DNA of 64,000 nucleotides from Bradyrhizobium sp. CIAT3101 (GCF_029714945.1 NZ_CP121634.1:5229001-5293000); one strand, 5' to 3'; counted from the stretch's first letter, positions 8,745-18,667 are shown. Program-made: numbers and translations. The notes: generated by a model not told the origin, from the sequence alone.

Positions 8745-9488
8745 ATGACCAAGCCCCTCGCTAACCGCATCGCTCTCGTCACCGGCGCCTCGCGCGGCAT
8801 CGGCTTTGCCACGGCACTCGCGCTTTCCAAGGCCGGCGCGCACATTGTTGCCACCGCGCGCACGCAGGGCGGGCTCGAGGAGCTCGACGACGAGATCCGC
8901 AAAGTAGGCGGCAGTGGCGCTACGCTGGTGCCGCTGAACCTCACCGATTTCGACGGTATCGCGCGGCTTGGGGCAGGCCTGCACGAGCGCTATGGCAAGC
9001 TCGACATCCTCGTCGGCAATGCCGGCGTGCTCGGCCCCTCCTCGCCGGTCGGCCATATCGAGCTCAAGACGTTCAACGACGTCATGGCCGTCAACGTCTC
9101 CGCGAACTTCCAGCTGATCCGCTGCATGGAGCCGCTGCTCAAACAATCCGACGCCGGCCGCGCCGTGTTCATCACGTCTGGCGCCGCCAACAAGGCCACC
9201 GCCTATGTCAGCCCCTACGCTGCCTCCAAGGCCGCGCTGGAGACGCTGGCGCGTGCCTGGGCGCAGGAGACTGCGAACACGCCCCTGCGCGTCAACCTGT
9301 TCAATCCGGGCCCGATCCGCACCCGCATGCGCGCAACCCTGATGCCGGGCGAAGACCCGGCGACGCTGGACACGCCCGAGCAGGTCGCCGAGTTCATCGT
9401 CCCGATGTGCGCGCCCGACTGGACCGAGACCGGCAAGTTCTACGACTACAAGACCCGCAACCTGATGGGCTTCCGCGCGCCGGCCTGA
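8745..9488 (+). CDS. Short-chain dehydrogenase/reductase
   Basis: A classical NAD(P)-dependent short-chain dehydrogenase of 247 residues. The Rossmann glycine motif TGASRGIG (residues 14-21), the NAG motif (VGNAGVLG) and the active-site Ser/Tyr/Lys (TSGAANKATAYVSPYAASK) are present. The basic residue after the first strand pair (ATART) suggests NADP preference. The substrate cannot be deduced. It stands alone between the Imm8-type gene and the NHL gene; no operon partner is evident. The ATG at 8745 is the first plausible start and gives the normal SDR N-terminus. Confidence 0.9.
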   Translation: MTKPLANRIALVTGASRGIGFATALALSKAGAHIVATARTQGGLEELDDEIRKVGGSGATLVPLNLTDFDGIARLGAGLHERYGKLDILVGNAGVLGPSSPVGHIELKTFNDVMAVNVSANFQLIRCMEPLLKQSDAGRAVFITSGAANKATAYVSPYAASKAALETLARAWAQETANTPLRVNLFNPGPIRTRMRATLMPGEDPATLDTPEQVAEFIVPMCAPDWTETGKFYDYKTRNLMGFRAPA

Positions 9489-9566
9489 TTGACTCAAGCA
9501 CCTCCCCGCGATTGACTGCGCGCGCTCAAGCGGCAGCAAGCCGCAAGCCAAAAAAGGGAGGTCGCC

Positions 9567-10712
9567 ATGGCGTCATGGCATGATCGCGCAGGCTTCAACC
9601 GTGCGCTCGCACGCGTCTCTCACGCCGTCTCCATCCTGATTGCAGCCATCGCCATCGCGCTTCCGAACGTCGCCGCGGCCGGCGACGTCCCGACCTTCGC
9701 GGTCGATGCGTCCTGGCCGAAGCAGCTTCCGAACAACTGGATCATCGGCCAGATCGGCGGGATCACGGTGGACTGGCAGGGGCACATCTGGGTGATCCAC
9801 CGTCCGCGCTCGCTGATCGACGGCGAGAAGGCCGCGACCCTCAATCCGCCGCGGGCAAAATGCTGCGTGCCCGCACCGCCCGTGCTGGAATTCGACGTCG
9901 ACGGCAATCTGCTGCGGTCCTGGGGCGGGCCCGGCGACGGCTATGAATGGGTCGGCCGCGAGCACGGCATCGAGGTCGACGAGCGTGGCTTCGTCTGGAT
10001 CGGCGGCAATGCCGACAATGACAGCGCGATCCTGAAGTTCACGCTCGACGGCAAATATCTCGGCCAGATCGGCAAGATCGCGCCGCGCACCAACAGCAAC
10101 GACACGACGCAGCTCGGTCGTCCGGCGGAGATCGCGATCGACAAGGAGGCCAACGAACTCTACATCGCCGACGGCTACGGCAATCGCCGCGTCATCGTGT
10201 TCGACGCCACCACGCTCGCCTACAAGCGGCATTGGGGTGGCCACGGCAAGGCCCCGAACGACGACAAGCAACCGCCTTACGATCCGAGCGCCACGGCACA
10301 GGAGCAGTTCGGCAATCCCGTCCACTGCATCAAGATCGCCAATGACGGCCTCGTCTATGTCTGCGACCGCAGCCAGAACCGTATCGAGGTCTTCAAGAAG
10401 GACGGCACCTTCGTGAAGGAGTGGGTCTACGAGAAGGATAGCCGTGGTGACGGCGCAGTGTTCGATCTGGCGCTGTGGCCCGATCCAAAGCAGACCTACC
10501 TGTTGAATGCCGACGGCACCAACAACGAGATCCGCGTCATCCAGCGTGACGACGGCAGCGTGGTCGGCACCTTCGGCCACAGCGGCCGCAACGCCGGTCA
10601 GTTCGAACTGCTCCACGCCATGGCCGTCGACGCCAAGGGGAACGTTTATACCGGCGAGGTCGAGGGCAAGCGCATCCAGAAATTCAAGCTGATTTCGGAC
10701 GCGCTGGAATAG
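9567..10712 (+). CDS. Secreted NHL-repeat beta-propeller protein
   Basis: A 381-residue exported protein with a long signal peptide (hydrophobic 21-37, AAAG cleavage region). The mature part carries repeated NHL-like strands such as GIEVDERGFVWIGG, PAEIAIDKEANELYIADGYG and HAMAVDAKGNVYTGEVEG, consistent with a six-bladed propeller. Propellers of this type bind ligands or act as lactonase or peptidyl-glycine lyase-like enzymes; a Cys pair (AKCCVPAP) lies early in the domain. GGGAGG lies eight bases before ATG 9567. The orphan solute-binding gene follows 166 bases later, behind a hairpin that may terminate this gene. Confidence 0.85.
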   Translation: MASWHDRAGFNRALARVSHAVSILIAAIAIALPNVAAAGDVPTFAVDASWPKQLPNNWIIGQIGGITVDWQGHIWVIHRPRSLIDGEKAATLNPPRAKCCVPAPPVLEFDVDGNLLRSWGGPGDGYEWVGREHGIEVDERGFVWIGGNADNDSAILKFTLDGKYLGQIGKIAPRTNSNDTTQLGRPAEIAIDKEANELYIADGYGNRRVIVFDATTLAYKRHWGGHGKAPNDDKQPPYDPSATAQEQFGNPVHCIKIANDGLVYVCDRSQNRIEVFKKDGTFVKEWVYEKDSRGDGAVFDLALWPDPKQTYLLNADGTNNEIRVIQRDDGSVVGTFGHSGRNAGQFELLHAMAVDAKGNVYTGEVEGKRIQKFKLISDALE

Positions 10713-10741
10713 CGCCTCAACGCATTTTGCCCAAAAGTTAA

Positions 10742-10779
10742 CCGGCGGATGACGCTACGACGCAGTGTCATCCGGCTTT
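10742..10779 (+). terminator. Possible terminator after NHL gene
   Basis: The arms CGGATGAC (10746-10753) and GTCATCCG (10767-10774) form an 8-bp stem with a 13-base loop, followed by a short T-run. The T-run is weak, so it could instead be a mRNA-stabilising hairpin. Confidence 0.4.
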
Positions 10780-10878
10780 AGGCGCATTGCCGCCGTCCCT
10801 GGGACAGGCTACGGAATTTGCCGGAACAAGGCTCCGCAAGAGGGCTGTCCGAATATTTGACAATGGAGGAAACCTTTT

Positions 10879-12105
10879 ATGACGACGACGTTCGCGCGCC
10901 GCACCGCGGTCCTTCTGGCCTGCGCCGCCTTCGGATTTTCATCATCAACCTACGCCCAGGACAAGACCGTCACGATCGGCGTGCTCAACGACATGTCCAG
11001 CCTCTACGCCGATATCGGCGGTCCCGGCTCCGTCGTGGCGGTGAAGATGGCGGTCGAGGATTCCGGCCTCGCCGCGAAGGGTTGGAAAATCGAGGTCGTC
11101 AGCGGCGACCACCAGAACAAGCCTGACGTCGGCGTCAACATCGCGCGGCAGTGGATCGACACCCAGAAGGTCGACATGATCACCGACACGCCGAACTCCG
11201 GCGTGGCGCTGGCGGTCAGCAACGTCGCCAAGGAAAAGAACGTCGTCCTGCTCAACAATGGCGGCGCCAGCGCCGACCTGACCGGCAAGGCCTGCAACGC
11301 CAACACCATCTCCTATACCTACGACACCTACATGCTTGCCACCGGCACCGGCAAGGCGCTGACCAAGGCCGGCGGCGATACCTGGTTCTTCCTGACCGCC
11401 GACTACGCCTTCGGCGCCGCGCTCGAGCGCGACACCAGCGCGGTCGTGACCGCGAACGGCGGCAAGGTGCTCGGCGGCGTCAAGCATCCGCTCAACACCT
11501 CCGACTTCTCGTCCTTCCTGCTGCAGGCGCAGAACTCGAAGGCGAAGATCGTCGGGCTTGCCAACGCCGGCGGCGACACCACAAACTCGATCAAGCAGGC
11601 GGCCGAATTCGGCATCGTCGAGGGCGGCCAGAAGCTCGCAGCGCTGCTGCTCTTCATCAACGACGTCCACTCGCTCGGCCTGAAGACCGCGCACGGCCTG
11701 ACCTTCACCGAGTCCTTCTACTGGGACCTCAACGATGCCACGCGCACCTGGTCAAAGCGCTTCCAGGAAAAGACCGCCAACAAGGCGATGCCGTCGATGA
11801 CCCAGGCCGGCAACTATGCCGGCGTGATACACTACCTCAAGGCGCTCGAGGCGCTCGGCGGCAATCCACATGACGGCGCCAAGGTCGTCGCCAAGATGAA
11901 GGAAATCCCGACCGACGATCCGCTGTTCGGCAAGGGTCCGCTCCGCGAGGACGGCCGCCGCATCATCCCGGCCTACCTGTTCGAGGTGAAGAAGCCCGAG
12001 GAGTCGAAGGGCCCGTGGGACTATTACAAGCTGGTCTCGACCATCTCGGCGGAAGACGCGGCCAAGCCGCTCAAGGACAGCGAGTGTCCGCTGGTGAAGA
12101 AGTAA
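10879..12105 (+). CDS. Branched-chain-type ABC solute-binding protein, orphan
   Basis: A 408-residue periplasmic binding protein of the Liv family (Peripla_BP_6). Signal peptide residues 1-26 end at TYAQ. The mature protein reads TVTIGVLNDMSSLYADIGG and later WFFLTADYAFGAALERD. It is a close paralogue of the binding protein at 25234-26454, sharing long identical blocks such as MAVEDSGLAAKGWKI and SGDHQNKPD, but it has no permease or ATPase next to it. It may load the Liv transporter at 23-28 kb or another one elsewhere. GGAGG precedes ATG 10879. The ligand may be an amino acid or an aromatic acid. Confidence 0.92.
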   Translation: MTTTFARRTAVLLACAAFGFSSSTYAQDKTVTIGVLNDMSSLYADIGGPGSVVAVKMAVEDSGLAAKGWKIEVVSGDHQNKPDVGVNIARQWIDTQKVDMITDTPNSGVALAVSNVAKEKNVVLLNNGGASADLTGKACNANTISYTYDTYMLATGTGKALTKAGGDTWFFLTADYAFGAALERDTSAVVTANGGKVLGGVKHPLNTSDFSSFLLQAQNSKAKIVGLANAGGDTTNSIKQAAEFGIVEGGQKLAALLLFINDVHSLGLKTAHGLTFTESFYWDLNDATRTWSKRFQEKTANKAMPSMTQAGNYAGVIHYLKALEALGGNPHDGAKVVAKMKEIPTDDPLFGKGPLREDGRRIIPAYLFEVKKPEESKGPWDYYKLVSTISAEDAAKPLKDSECPLVKK

Positions 12106-12137
12106 CCGCGTAGCTGTCGCAATGCTTTACGACGTCG

Positions 12138-12167
12138 TGCCCGGGCTCGTCCCGGGCATTTTCGTTT
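12138..12167 (+). terminator. Rho-independent terminator after binding-protein gene
   Basis: GCCCGGG (12139-12145) pairs with CCCGGGC (12151-12157) around a five-base loop; a T-A pair extends the stem and TTTTCGTTT follows. It lies 33 bases after the stop of the gene at 10879-12105. Confidence 0.65.
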
Positions 12168-12190
12168 CAGACCAGGATTCGCTGCCGCAG

Positions 12191-12300
12191 GGTGGGCAAA
12201 GCGACTTGTCCGCCGTAGCTCGAAGAGCGAAGGCGGAAGCGTGCCCACGGCTTCTGGAAATCATGAACAGGCGGTGGCCACGGCGCTGACGCGCCTTTGC
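12191..12300. repeat. Imperfect intergenic palindromic repeat
   Basis: GTGGGCA (12192-12198) is inverted as TGCCCAC (12242-12248), and CCGCC/GGCGG arms lie between them. The tract fills the gap between the two convergent genes. Its layout resembles the mosaic palindromes at 53-61 kb but with other sequences. Whether it recurs in the genome cannot be tested here. Confidence 0.4.
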
Positions 12301-12305
12301 CCTCC

Positions 12306-13562
12306 CTACGAGACCGTCTTCGTTGCTGCCAGCGTCCGCACCGCGATGGCTACGCAAATCACCATCAACGTGGCTGCGAGCAGGAACGGTGCGCCGGGCA
12401 GATGCAACGGCGCGCTGCCGCCGATGAAATACGAAAACGTCAGCGTGAACAGGAAGGGACCGACGAGCTGCGCCACGCTCTGCACGCTCGAGGTCGCGCC
12501 CTGCAACTGGCCCTGCTGATCCGGCGCGACCAGCCGCGTCATCAGCGACTGCATCGCAGCGCCGGAGATACCCCAGAGGGACAGCACGGGAATGCCAAGC
12601 CAGGAGAGCGGTCCGGTCGGAGCCGCACCCAGGATCACGAAGCCGATCGCGCCACAGCACAGGCCCATCAACATCGCGTTGCGTTCGCCGAGCAGGCGCA
12701 CGATGGGACCGATGGCGAGCCCCTGCACCACCATGGCGCAGACGCCCACCATCGCCAGTGTCAGTCCGACGGTCTTTGAATCCCACCCGTAGCGATAGGT
12801 CGCATAGAGCACGAAGGTCGATGGCAGCACGACATGCGCCACCTGGGCGATGAAATTGACGACCGACAGCGCCGCCAGCCCGGCGCTTGAACTCAAGAGG
12901 TGCAACGCGCCGACCGGATTGGCGCTCCTCCAGCGGAACGAGGCGCGCTTCTCCGGCGCCAGCGATTCCGGCAGGATCAGCAGGCCATAGAGCGCATTGG
13001 CAAAGCTCAAGCCTGCCGCCGCCCAGAACGGCAATCGTGGATCGATATCACCGAGCAGGCCGCCTACTGCCGGCCCCAGGATGAATCCTGCACCGAACGC
13101 AGCACCGATCTTACCGAACACCGCCGCGCGCCGCTCCGCCGGCGTGATGTCGGCGATATAGGCGAAGGCGGTCGAGATGCTGGCCGAGGTGATGCCGGAG
13201 ATCACGCGGCCGACGAACAGCCAGGTCAGCGACGGCGCGAGCGCCATCAGCACGTAGTCGGCGGCGAGCCCGAAATTCGACAGCAGCACCACCGGCCGGC
13301 GCCCGAAGCGGTCCGACAGCGCGCCGAGCAGCGGAGAGAATACGAACTGCATCAGCGCCCAGGCCGTGCCGAACAGGCCGAAGATGCGGGCTGCATGCGC
13401 GGTGTCGTTGCCGACAAAACTCTCGATCAGCTTGGGCAGGATCGGCATGATCACGCCGAGCGCGAGCATGTCGAGCAGGATGGTGACGAAGATGAAGGCG
13501 ACCGCCCCGCGCCGGACCGGCGCAGCGCCTTGCGCTATCGCCTCGCCGGCTTCGCCGCTCAC
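12306..13562 (-). CDS. Tet-type MFS exporter
   Basis: A 418-residue, 12-helix major facilitator of the DHA1/TetA type. Motif A appears as [14 protein letters not shown], and motif C-like [19 protein letters not shown] sits in helix 5, the signature of drug/H+ antiporters. The substrate is unknown; no tetR-type repressor is beside it. The GTG start overlaps the TGA of der by four bases, so it is translationally coupled to an essential GTPase gene. C-terminal residues past helix 12 are few. Confidence 0.88.
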   Translation of the reverse strand: MSGEAGEAIAQGAAPVRRGAVAFIFVTILLDMLALGVIMPILPKLIESFVGNDTAHAARIFGLFGTAWALMQFVFSPLLGALSDRFGRRPVVLLSNFGLAADYVLMALAPSLTWLFVGRVISGITSASISTAFAYIADITPAERRAAVFGKIGAAFGAGFILGPAVGGLLGDIDPRLPFWAAAGLSFANALYGLLILPESLAPEKRASFRWRSANPVGALHLLSSSAGLAALSVVNFIAQVAHVVLPSTFVLYATYRYGWDSKTVGLTLAMVGVCAMVVQGLAIGPIVRLLGERNAMLMGLCCGAIGFVILGAAPTGPLSWLGIPVLSLWGISGAAMQSLMTRLVAPDQQGQLQGATSSVQSVAQLVGPFLFTLTFSYFIGGSAPLHLPGAPFLLAATLMVICVAIAVRTLAATKTVS

Positions 13563-14941
13563 GACGGCCGCTTGCGCTTGTGCGCGAAGGGATTGGCCTT
13601 CTCGCGCAGGGTGATGCGCACCGGCGTGCCCGGCAGATCGAAGGCCTCACGCATCGAGTTGACGAGGTAGCGCAGGTAAGACTGCGGCACGGCGTCCGCG
13701 CGCGAGCAGAACAGCACGAAGCTCGGCGGGCGCGCCTTGGTCTGGGTGATGTAGTTCAGCTTCAGCCGGCGGCCGGACACCGCGGGCGGCGGATTGGCCT
13801 GGATCGCCTGCTCGAACCAGCGATTGAGCGCCGAGGTCGGCACGCGCCTGTTCCAGAGCGCGTAGGCGTCCTGGATCGCCTGCATCAGGCGATCGATGCC
13901 CTCGCCCATCAGGCCGGAGACGGCGACGATCGGCACGCCCTTGAGCTGCGGCAGCCAATGATCGGCGTCGCGGCGCAGACCCGAAATCGCGCCGCCGCCC
14001 TTGGTCTCCATCAGGTCCCATTTGTTGACGGCGAGCACGACCGCGCGGCCCTCGCGCTCGATCAGATCGGTGATGCGCAGATCCTGCTCCTCGAAGCGGT
14101 TCTGCGAGTCCATCATCATCACGACGACTTCGGCGAAGCGCACGGCGCGCAGCGCATCGGCCACCGAGAGCTTCTCCAGCTTCTCCTCGATGCGCGAGCG
14201 CCGGCGAAGGCCCGCGGTGTCGAACACGCGAAAATCGCGGCCCTTCCAGTTGATCTCGACCGCGATGGAATCGCGCGTGGTGCCGGCCTCCGGGCTCGTC
14301 AGCAGGCGCTCCTCGCCGAGCAGATGGTTGATCAGCGTCGACTTGCCGGCATTGGGACGACCGACGATGGCAACCCGGATCGGGCGCGTCGCGGCCTCTT
14401 CCTCGGTCAGCGGCTCGTCGTCCTCGGCCTCATCCTCGTCGACGGGCTCCGGCATCAGCTTGGCGAGTTCGTCGTAAAGCTCGCCCATGCCCTCGCCGTG
14501 TTCGGCCGAGATCTGGATGGGATCGCCGAGACCAAGCGCAAAGGACTCCATCGCGCCGGCATCGCCGTGCTTGCCCTCGCTCTTGTTGGCGACCAGCAGC
14601 ACCGGCTTGTTGGCCTTGCGGGCGAAATCGGCGAAGGCGCGATCTGTCGGCGTGAGGCCGATGCGGGCATCGATCACGAAGAACAGTGCATCGGCCTGGG
14701 CGATCGCCGCCTCGGTCTGCTCCTGCATCCTCGCCGTCAGCGAGCCCTTGGCGCCTTCGTCGAGGCCTGCGGTGTCGATGATGGTGAATTCGAGATCGCC
14801 GAGCCTGGCCTCGCCCTCGCGGCGGTCGCGGGTGACGCCTGGCAAATCATCGACAAGCGCGAGCTTCTGTCCCACCAGGCGGTTGAACAGCGTCGACTTG
14901 CCGACATTGGGCCGGCCGATGATGGCGATCGTAAAGGACAT
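13559..14941 (-). CDS. der: Ribosome biogenesis GTPase Der
   Basis: Der (EngA) has two tandem GTPase domains and a KH-like C-terminal domain and is needed to assemble the 50S ribosomal subunit. The 460-residue protein shows G1 motifs [14 protein letters not shown] at residue 8 and [14 protein letters not shown] in the second domain, with [11 protein letters not shown] and [14 protein letters not shown] as G3 regions. An acidic linker ([18 protein letters not shown]) separates the domains. It follows a YfgM-like gene and a lipoprotein gene, echoing the yfgM-bamB-der cluster of gammaproteobacteria. Confidence 0.97.
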   Translation of the reverse strand: MSFTIAIIGRPNVGKSTLFNRLVGQKLALVDDLPGVTRDRREGEARLGDLEFTIIDTAGLDEGAKGSLTARMQEQTEAAIAQADALFFVIDARIGLTPTDRAFADFARKANKPVLLVANKSEGKHGDAGAMESFALGLGDPIQISAEHGEGMGELYDELAKLMPEPVDEDEAEDDEPLTEEEAATRPIRVAIVGRPNAGKSTLINHLLGEERLLTSPEAGTTRDSIAVEINWKGRDFRVFDTAGLRRRSRIEEKLEKLSVADALRAVRFAEVVVMMMDSQNRFEEQDLRITDLIEREGRAVVLAVNKWDLMETKGGGAISGLRRDADHWLPQLKGVPIVAVSGLMGEGIDRLMQAIQDAYALWNRRVPTSALNRWFEQAIQANPPPAVSGRRLKLNYITQTKARPPSFVLFCSRADAVPQSYLRYLVNSMREAFDLPGTPVRITLREKANPFAHKRKRPS

Positions 14942-14991
14942 CAGTCATTCGTGCGCCGTCGAGATAGCGCCTGTCAAATCGGTGGAAAATA

Positions 14992-15552
14992 TCAGCGCGA
15001 GAAACTGCCGCTGGGCATCGGCGCCGGGAAGGCTCCCTGCGTCTGCTGTTGCTGGGTGGTCTGCGCCGATTGCGCCGGCTGCTGTGCGGATTGATCCGGC
15101 GGCGGCGCGGTGGTGCGCTTGCGGACGATCTTCTGCTTGGGGGGCGGAGCGGCCGGCGCCGGTGCTGCCTCGGGCTGAGCCTCGCCGTCGACCTCACCGG
15201 CCGGCGCTTCAGCCGGTGCGGCTGCAGTCGCGGCCGGCTGCTTGGTCTTCTTACCCTTGGCGGATTTCGACGATTTGGCGGTCTCAGCCGGCGGCGGCTC
15301 GGCCGGCAACGCCGCGACGGCAGGCGCGTTCGGATCCTGCTGTTGCTGCGCGCCCTTGTACATGTCCTTCGGCACGCCCTGCTCCAGACCTGGCACGCCC
15401 TCGGGGAACACCGGCTTGCGCTCGCCCGGCAGCTTCTTCTTGGTGTCGAGGAAGTCGAGGAGATCGCTCGGATCGAAGCTGGAGCAACCGCCCAGGACGC
15501 CCGTGAAGGCGATCAGAACGGCGGCTGCGATCAAACGTGGCGTGCGGCGCAT
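14992..15552 (-). CDS. Pro/Ala/Gln-rich lipoprotein in bamB position
   Basis: A 186-residue putative lipoprotein: signal peptide residues 1-22 with lipobox LGGC (Cys about 23), a short conserved-looking part (SSFDPSDLLDFLDTKKKLPG, then VFPEGVPGLEQGVPKDMYKG), and a low-complexity tail rich in Ala, Pro, Gln and Lys. ATG 15552 is preferred over upstream starts because it gives the signal peptide at once. It lies between the YfgM-like gene and der, where many proteobacteria have bamB, but it has no beta-propeller. The function is unknown; an envelope role is inferred from position only. Confidence 0.8.
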   Translation of the reverse strand: MRRTPRLIAAAVLIAFTGVLGGCSSFDPSDLLDFLDTKKKLPGERKPVFPEGVPGLEQGVPKDMYKGAQQQQDPNAPAVAALPAEPPPAETAKSSKSAKGKKTKQPAATAAAPAEAPAGEVDGEAQPEAAPAPAAPPPKQKIVRKRTTAPPPDQSAQQPAQSAQTTQQQQTQGAFPAPMPSGSFSR

Positions 15553-15587
15553 ATCAGAATCTCGTCTGGGCTCTCGGGACCGTCGGC

Positions 15588-16241
15588 TCAGCTCTTGGCG
15601 ACGGGCGGCAGCAAGGCCTGAAGCGCCTCGGCGCGCGAGCGCAGGCCCGGCGGCGATTCGCCGTCCTCGGCGATCGCGTCGACCCATTTGCGTGCCGCGG
15701 TCATGTCATTGTTGCGCCAGGCCGACAGCGCCAGCAATTCGCGGGCGCTGTGGCGGAAGGTCGATTTGGGCTCGGCAGAGGTTTCCAGCCGCTGCTGGAT
15801 GTCGGCGTAGCTCGCGCTGTCCACCAGCAGGCCGGCCGCGCGAATCTTGGCAAGATCCCGCCATTCGCTGCCGACGCCGCTGTCGGCGGCGATGTCGTCA
15901 TACATCTTGGCGGCAGCCTTGGGATCGCGGGCCGAGGCCTCGGCTGCGGCGCGGAGCCGCGCCAGGGTGCGGTAGCCGGACGGAGCCTTGGCAGCGAGAT
16001 CGGCAAAGGCCGTCTCGGCCTCCGCGTGCTTGCCCTGCTCCGATAGCTCCACGGCCTTCTCGAAGGTCGCGCCGGCCTCGGCGGCCTTCTTGGCCTCGAG
16101 ATACTGGTAGCCGCGCCAGCCGCCCACGGCCGCCACGACCAGCACCATCAGGGCGATGAAGTAGAGCGAATATTTGTCCCACAGCTTTTTGAGCTGCTCG
16201 CGACGTACTTCCTCGTCGACTTCGTCAAATAATTCAGACAC
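15588..16241 (-). CDS. YfgM-like membrane-anchored TPR protein
   Basis: A 217-residue protein with a cytoplasmic N-terminus (SELFDEVDEEVRREQLKKLW), one membrane helix at about 29-47 and a periplasmic TPR-like helical domain (for example FEKAVELSEQGKHAEAETAF). This is the layout of YfgM, an ancillary subunit of the SecYEG translocon that hands over periplasmic clients. In Escherichia coli yfgM neighbours bamB and der; here der is two genes downstream on the same strand. Probably the first gene of a four-gene run ending in the MFS exporter. Confidence 0.85.
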   Translation of the reverse strand: MSELFDEVDEEVRREQLKKLWDKYSLYFIALMVLVVAAVGGWRGYQYLEAKKAAEAGATFEKAVELSEQGKHAEAETAFADLAAKAPSGYRTLARLRAAAEASARDPKAAAKMYDDIAADSGVGSEWRDLAKIRAAGLLVDSASYADIQQRLETSAEPKSTFRHSARELLALSAWRNNDMTAARKWVDAIAEDGESPPGLRSRAEALQALLPPVAKS

Positions 16242-16413
16242 TTATGCTAATCCCATGCCCGGCCGGGAGCGCGCGCCAGATCGTGCGCGTCTAAAGCCCG
16301 TCCCCACGTGGCGGCGGCGATACTCTATCGATATGGCGGTGGCAAGGCAAAGCAAGGCCGATCAAGGCGTTAACACGCGATCCGGGATATCCCGGTACCC
16401 CACCCGCCTCCAT

Positions 16414-18009
16414 TCAGGCCCCGACCAGCAGCTCCCGCAGCTGGCGTTTCACCACCTTGCCGTTGGCGTTGCGCGGCAGAGGCTCCGCGGTGACCGTCAT
16501 GGTCTCCGGCACCTTGTAGTCGGACAGGCGCTCGGCGCACCAGGCCTTCAAGTCGTCGGTGCCGACCTGGACGCGGGTGACCACGACCGCGTGGACGCGT
16601 TCGCCCAGCACCGGGCATGGCCTGGCGATGATCGCACTCTCGACCACGCCCGGGTGGCCGGCGAGCACGGATTCGACCTCGGCCGAATAGATCTTGAGGC
16701 CGCCGCGATTGATCATGTCCTTCTGCCGGTCGAAGACACGGACGAACCCTTCGGCGTCGACCGAGCCGAGATCGCCCGAATGCCAAAAGCCGGCAGTGAA
16801 ACTTTCCGCTGTCGCCTTCGGGTTGTTCCAGTAGCCCTTGATGACGGAGGCGCTCTGGATCCAGAGCTCGCCGATCTCGCCGGGCGGCAGCTCGCGTCCC
16901 TCGGTCCCCATCGCGATGATCCGCGCGCCGGGACACGGCAGGCCGACGCTGTCGATATGGCTCTCCGTCAGCTCGCCCGGCATGATGGTGGACGGCGACG
17001 TGGTCTCGGTCGCGCCGTAGCAGTTCGCGAGCTTCAGGCCCGGAATCGTCGCCTTGAGCTTCTCGATCGTCGCAACCGGCATCGGCGCGCCGCCGAAACC
17101 ACCGATGCGCCAGCTCGAGAGATCATAGCTGTCGAAATCCGGCTGGAGCAGGCAGAGATTGTACATCGCCGGCACCATCACCGTGTAGGTGACGCGCTCG
17201 CGCGCCGCGAGCTTGAGATAATCGGTAGCCTTGAACTCCGGCATGATGATCAGCGCGCCGCCGCAGCAGATCATCGTCGTGATATTGGCGACGACGCCCG
17301 TGACATGGCCGAGCGGGACGGCTGCGATCGAGCGGTCGACCTTCGTCAATTGCAGGCAGGACACGAACACCATCGAGGAATGCACGATGTTGCAATGGGC
17401 GAGCATCGCGCCCTTCGGCTTGCCCGTGGTGCCCGAGGTGTAGAGGATCATCGCGGTATCCTCCTCGTTCACTTCGACCGGTGCTATGGCCTGTGCGTTG
17501 TCGGCGAGCACCGCGAAGCGCGACAATTGCGGATCATTGTCGACGGCGACGCGATGAACGACATCAGGCACATCCTGTGCGTCCGGCAACCGCGCGGCGA
17601 GACCGGCTTCGTGGATCAGGATTTTGGCGCCGCAATCGGTGAGAACATAGGCAATCTCCGGCTTCTGCTGGCGCGTGCTGAGCAGCACGGTGACCAGCCC
17701 CTCATGCGCTGCGGCAAACAGCAGCAGCGGAAATTCGATGCGGTTGCCGAGCAGGATCGCGACGCGGTCGCCGCGCTGCAGGCCGAGCTTGCGAAAGCCC
17801 GATGCAATCCGCGCGGCCTGCTCCACCGCCTGTCGCCAGCTGAGGCGAACGTCACCGCAGACCAGCGCTTCGCCATCGCCGTTGCGCGCGGCAGCCTCCG
17901 CGATCATCGCCCAGAGACTAGCCGGCCGGTCGGTGAAGGCCGGGACCACCCGATCGCCAAAGCGCGCCTCGAACCGCATCGGCGGAATCTGAGATTGCGA
18001 CCAGTCCAT
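16414..18009 (-). CDS. Acyl-CoA synthetase (AMP-forming)
   Basis: A 531-residue class I adenylate-forming enzyme that activates a carboxylic acid to its CoA thioester via the acyl-adenylate. Motif A3 LYTSGTTGKPKGAML, the A5 motif YGATET, the A7 region GFWHSGDLG and the A10 lysine in PRNANGKVVKRQLRE are all present, so it should be active. The substrate (medium or long-chain fatty acid, or aromatic acid) cannot be told. It has no obvious operon partner; NnrU follows on the same strand upstream. Confidence 0.92.
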   Translation of the reverse strand: MDWSQSQIPPMRFEARFGDRVVPAFTDRPASLWAMIAEAAARNGDGEALVCGDVRLSWRQAVEQAARIASGFRKLGLQRGDRVAILLGNRIEFPLLLFAAAHEGLVTVLLSTRQQKPEIAYVLTDCGAKILIHEAGLAARLPDAQDVPDVVHRVAVDNDPQLSRFAVLADNAQAIAPVEVNEEDTAMILYTSGTTGKPKGAMLAHCNIVHSSMVFVSCLQLTKVDRSIAAVPLGHVTGVVANITTMICCGGALIIMPEFKATDYLKLAARERVTYTVMVPAMYNLCLLQPDFDSYDLSSWRIGGFGGAPMPVATIEKLKATIPGLKLANCYGATETTSPSTIMPGELTESHIDSVGLPCPGARIIAMGTEGRELPPGEIGELWIQSASVIKGYWNNPKATAESFTAGFWHSGDLGSVDAEGFVRVFDRQKDMINRGGLKIYSAEVESVLAGHPGVVESAIIARPCPVLGERVHAVVVTRVQVGTDDLKAWCAERLSDYKVPETMTVTAEPLPRNANGKVVKRQLRELLVGA

Positions 18010-18082
18010 CGGAGGGTCCTCGTCTTGTTGCTTTTGTCACCTTCCGCACATGAGTACGGAGATGATGTCTTGCGCCGATCGG

Positions 18083-18667
18083 CTAGCCGCCCATGACGGG
18101 AACGCCGATCACAACAGGGTGGAACGCAAACGCCAGCGCCAGATAGGCGACGATACCGACCGCAACAGCGATCAGATCGTTGGTGACGCCGCCCACTGGA
18201 ATCGGCGGGCCACCGGCATCCTTGCGATGCTTGAGCGAAATACGATCATAGACCCCCCACCCCAGAAACGAGCCGAACAGGATGATGGAGCCGAGATCGC
18301 CATTGGCGAGCAGATGGGCCGCCGCCCACAGCTTGATGCCGGCGAGCATCGGATGCTTCAGCGTCGCGTAGATGCGGCCCCGCAAATATGACGCGACCAC
18401 CAGGATGACGGCAGGCAGCATCAGCGCGACCGTGATGTGCTTCATCGCCTTCGGCGGATACCAAACATCGATCCAGCCGGTCGCGCGATAATGGCCAAAG
18501 CCCCAGACGATCAGCGCCAGCCCCGCGAGCGAGACGACCGAATAGAGGATCTTGTAGGTCCCCTCACCCAGCCGCGCGATCGCCTGCGCGCGTGCCTCTC
18601 GTTTCGTTGTGAAAACATGGGCGGCGAAAAACAGCACCAGCCCCAGGATCATGACCAGCAGACCCAC
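18083..18667 (-). CDS. NnrU family membrane protein
   Basis: A 194-residue protein with five to six helices of the NnrU/MAPEG-like family. Conserved His/Lys/Asp features include ATLKHPMLAGIKLWAAAHLLANGD. NnrU is linked to nitric oxide and nitrite reduction in some denitrifiers, but related genes occur in many rhizobia without denitrification genes beside them, and none are here. The start is GTG 18667, with GAGGA at good distance upstream. Confidence 0.88.
   Translation of the reverse strand: MGLLVMILGLVLFFAAHVFTTKREARAQAIARLGEGTYKILYSVVSLAGLALIVWGFGHYRATGWIDVWYPPKAMKHITVALMLPAVILVVASYLRGRIYATLKHPMLAGIKLWAAAHLLANGDLGSIILFGSFLGWGVYDRISLKHRKDAGGPPIPVGGVTNDLIAVAVGIVAYLALAFAFHPVVIGVPVMGG

Noticed and set aside
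12138-12167. Terminator stem as part of the repeat at 12191-12300
   Set aside because: The stem is complete on its own, has a T-run and follows the gene directly, so it is better explained as a terminator.
12900-15094. Plus-strand frames opposite the MFS exporter and der
   Set aside because: Both products are low-complexity shadows of the real genes, whose motifs are intact.
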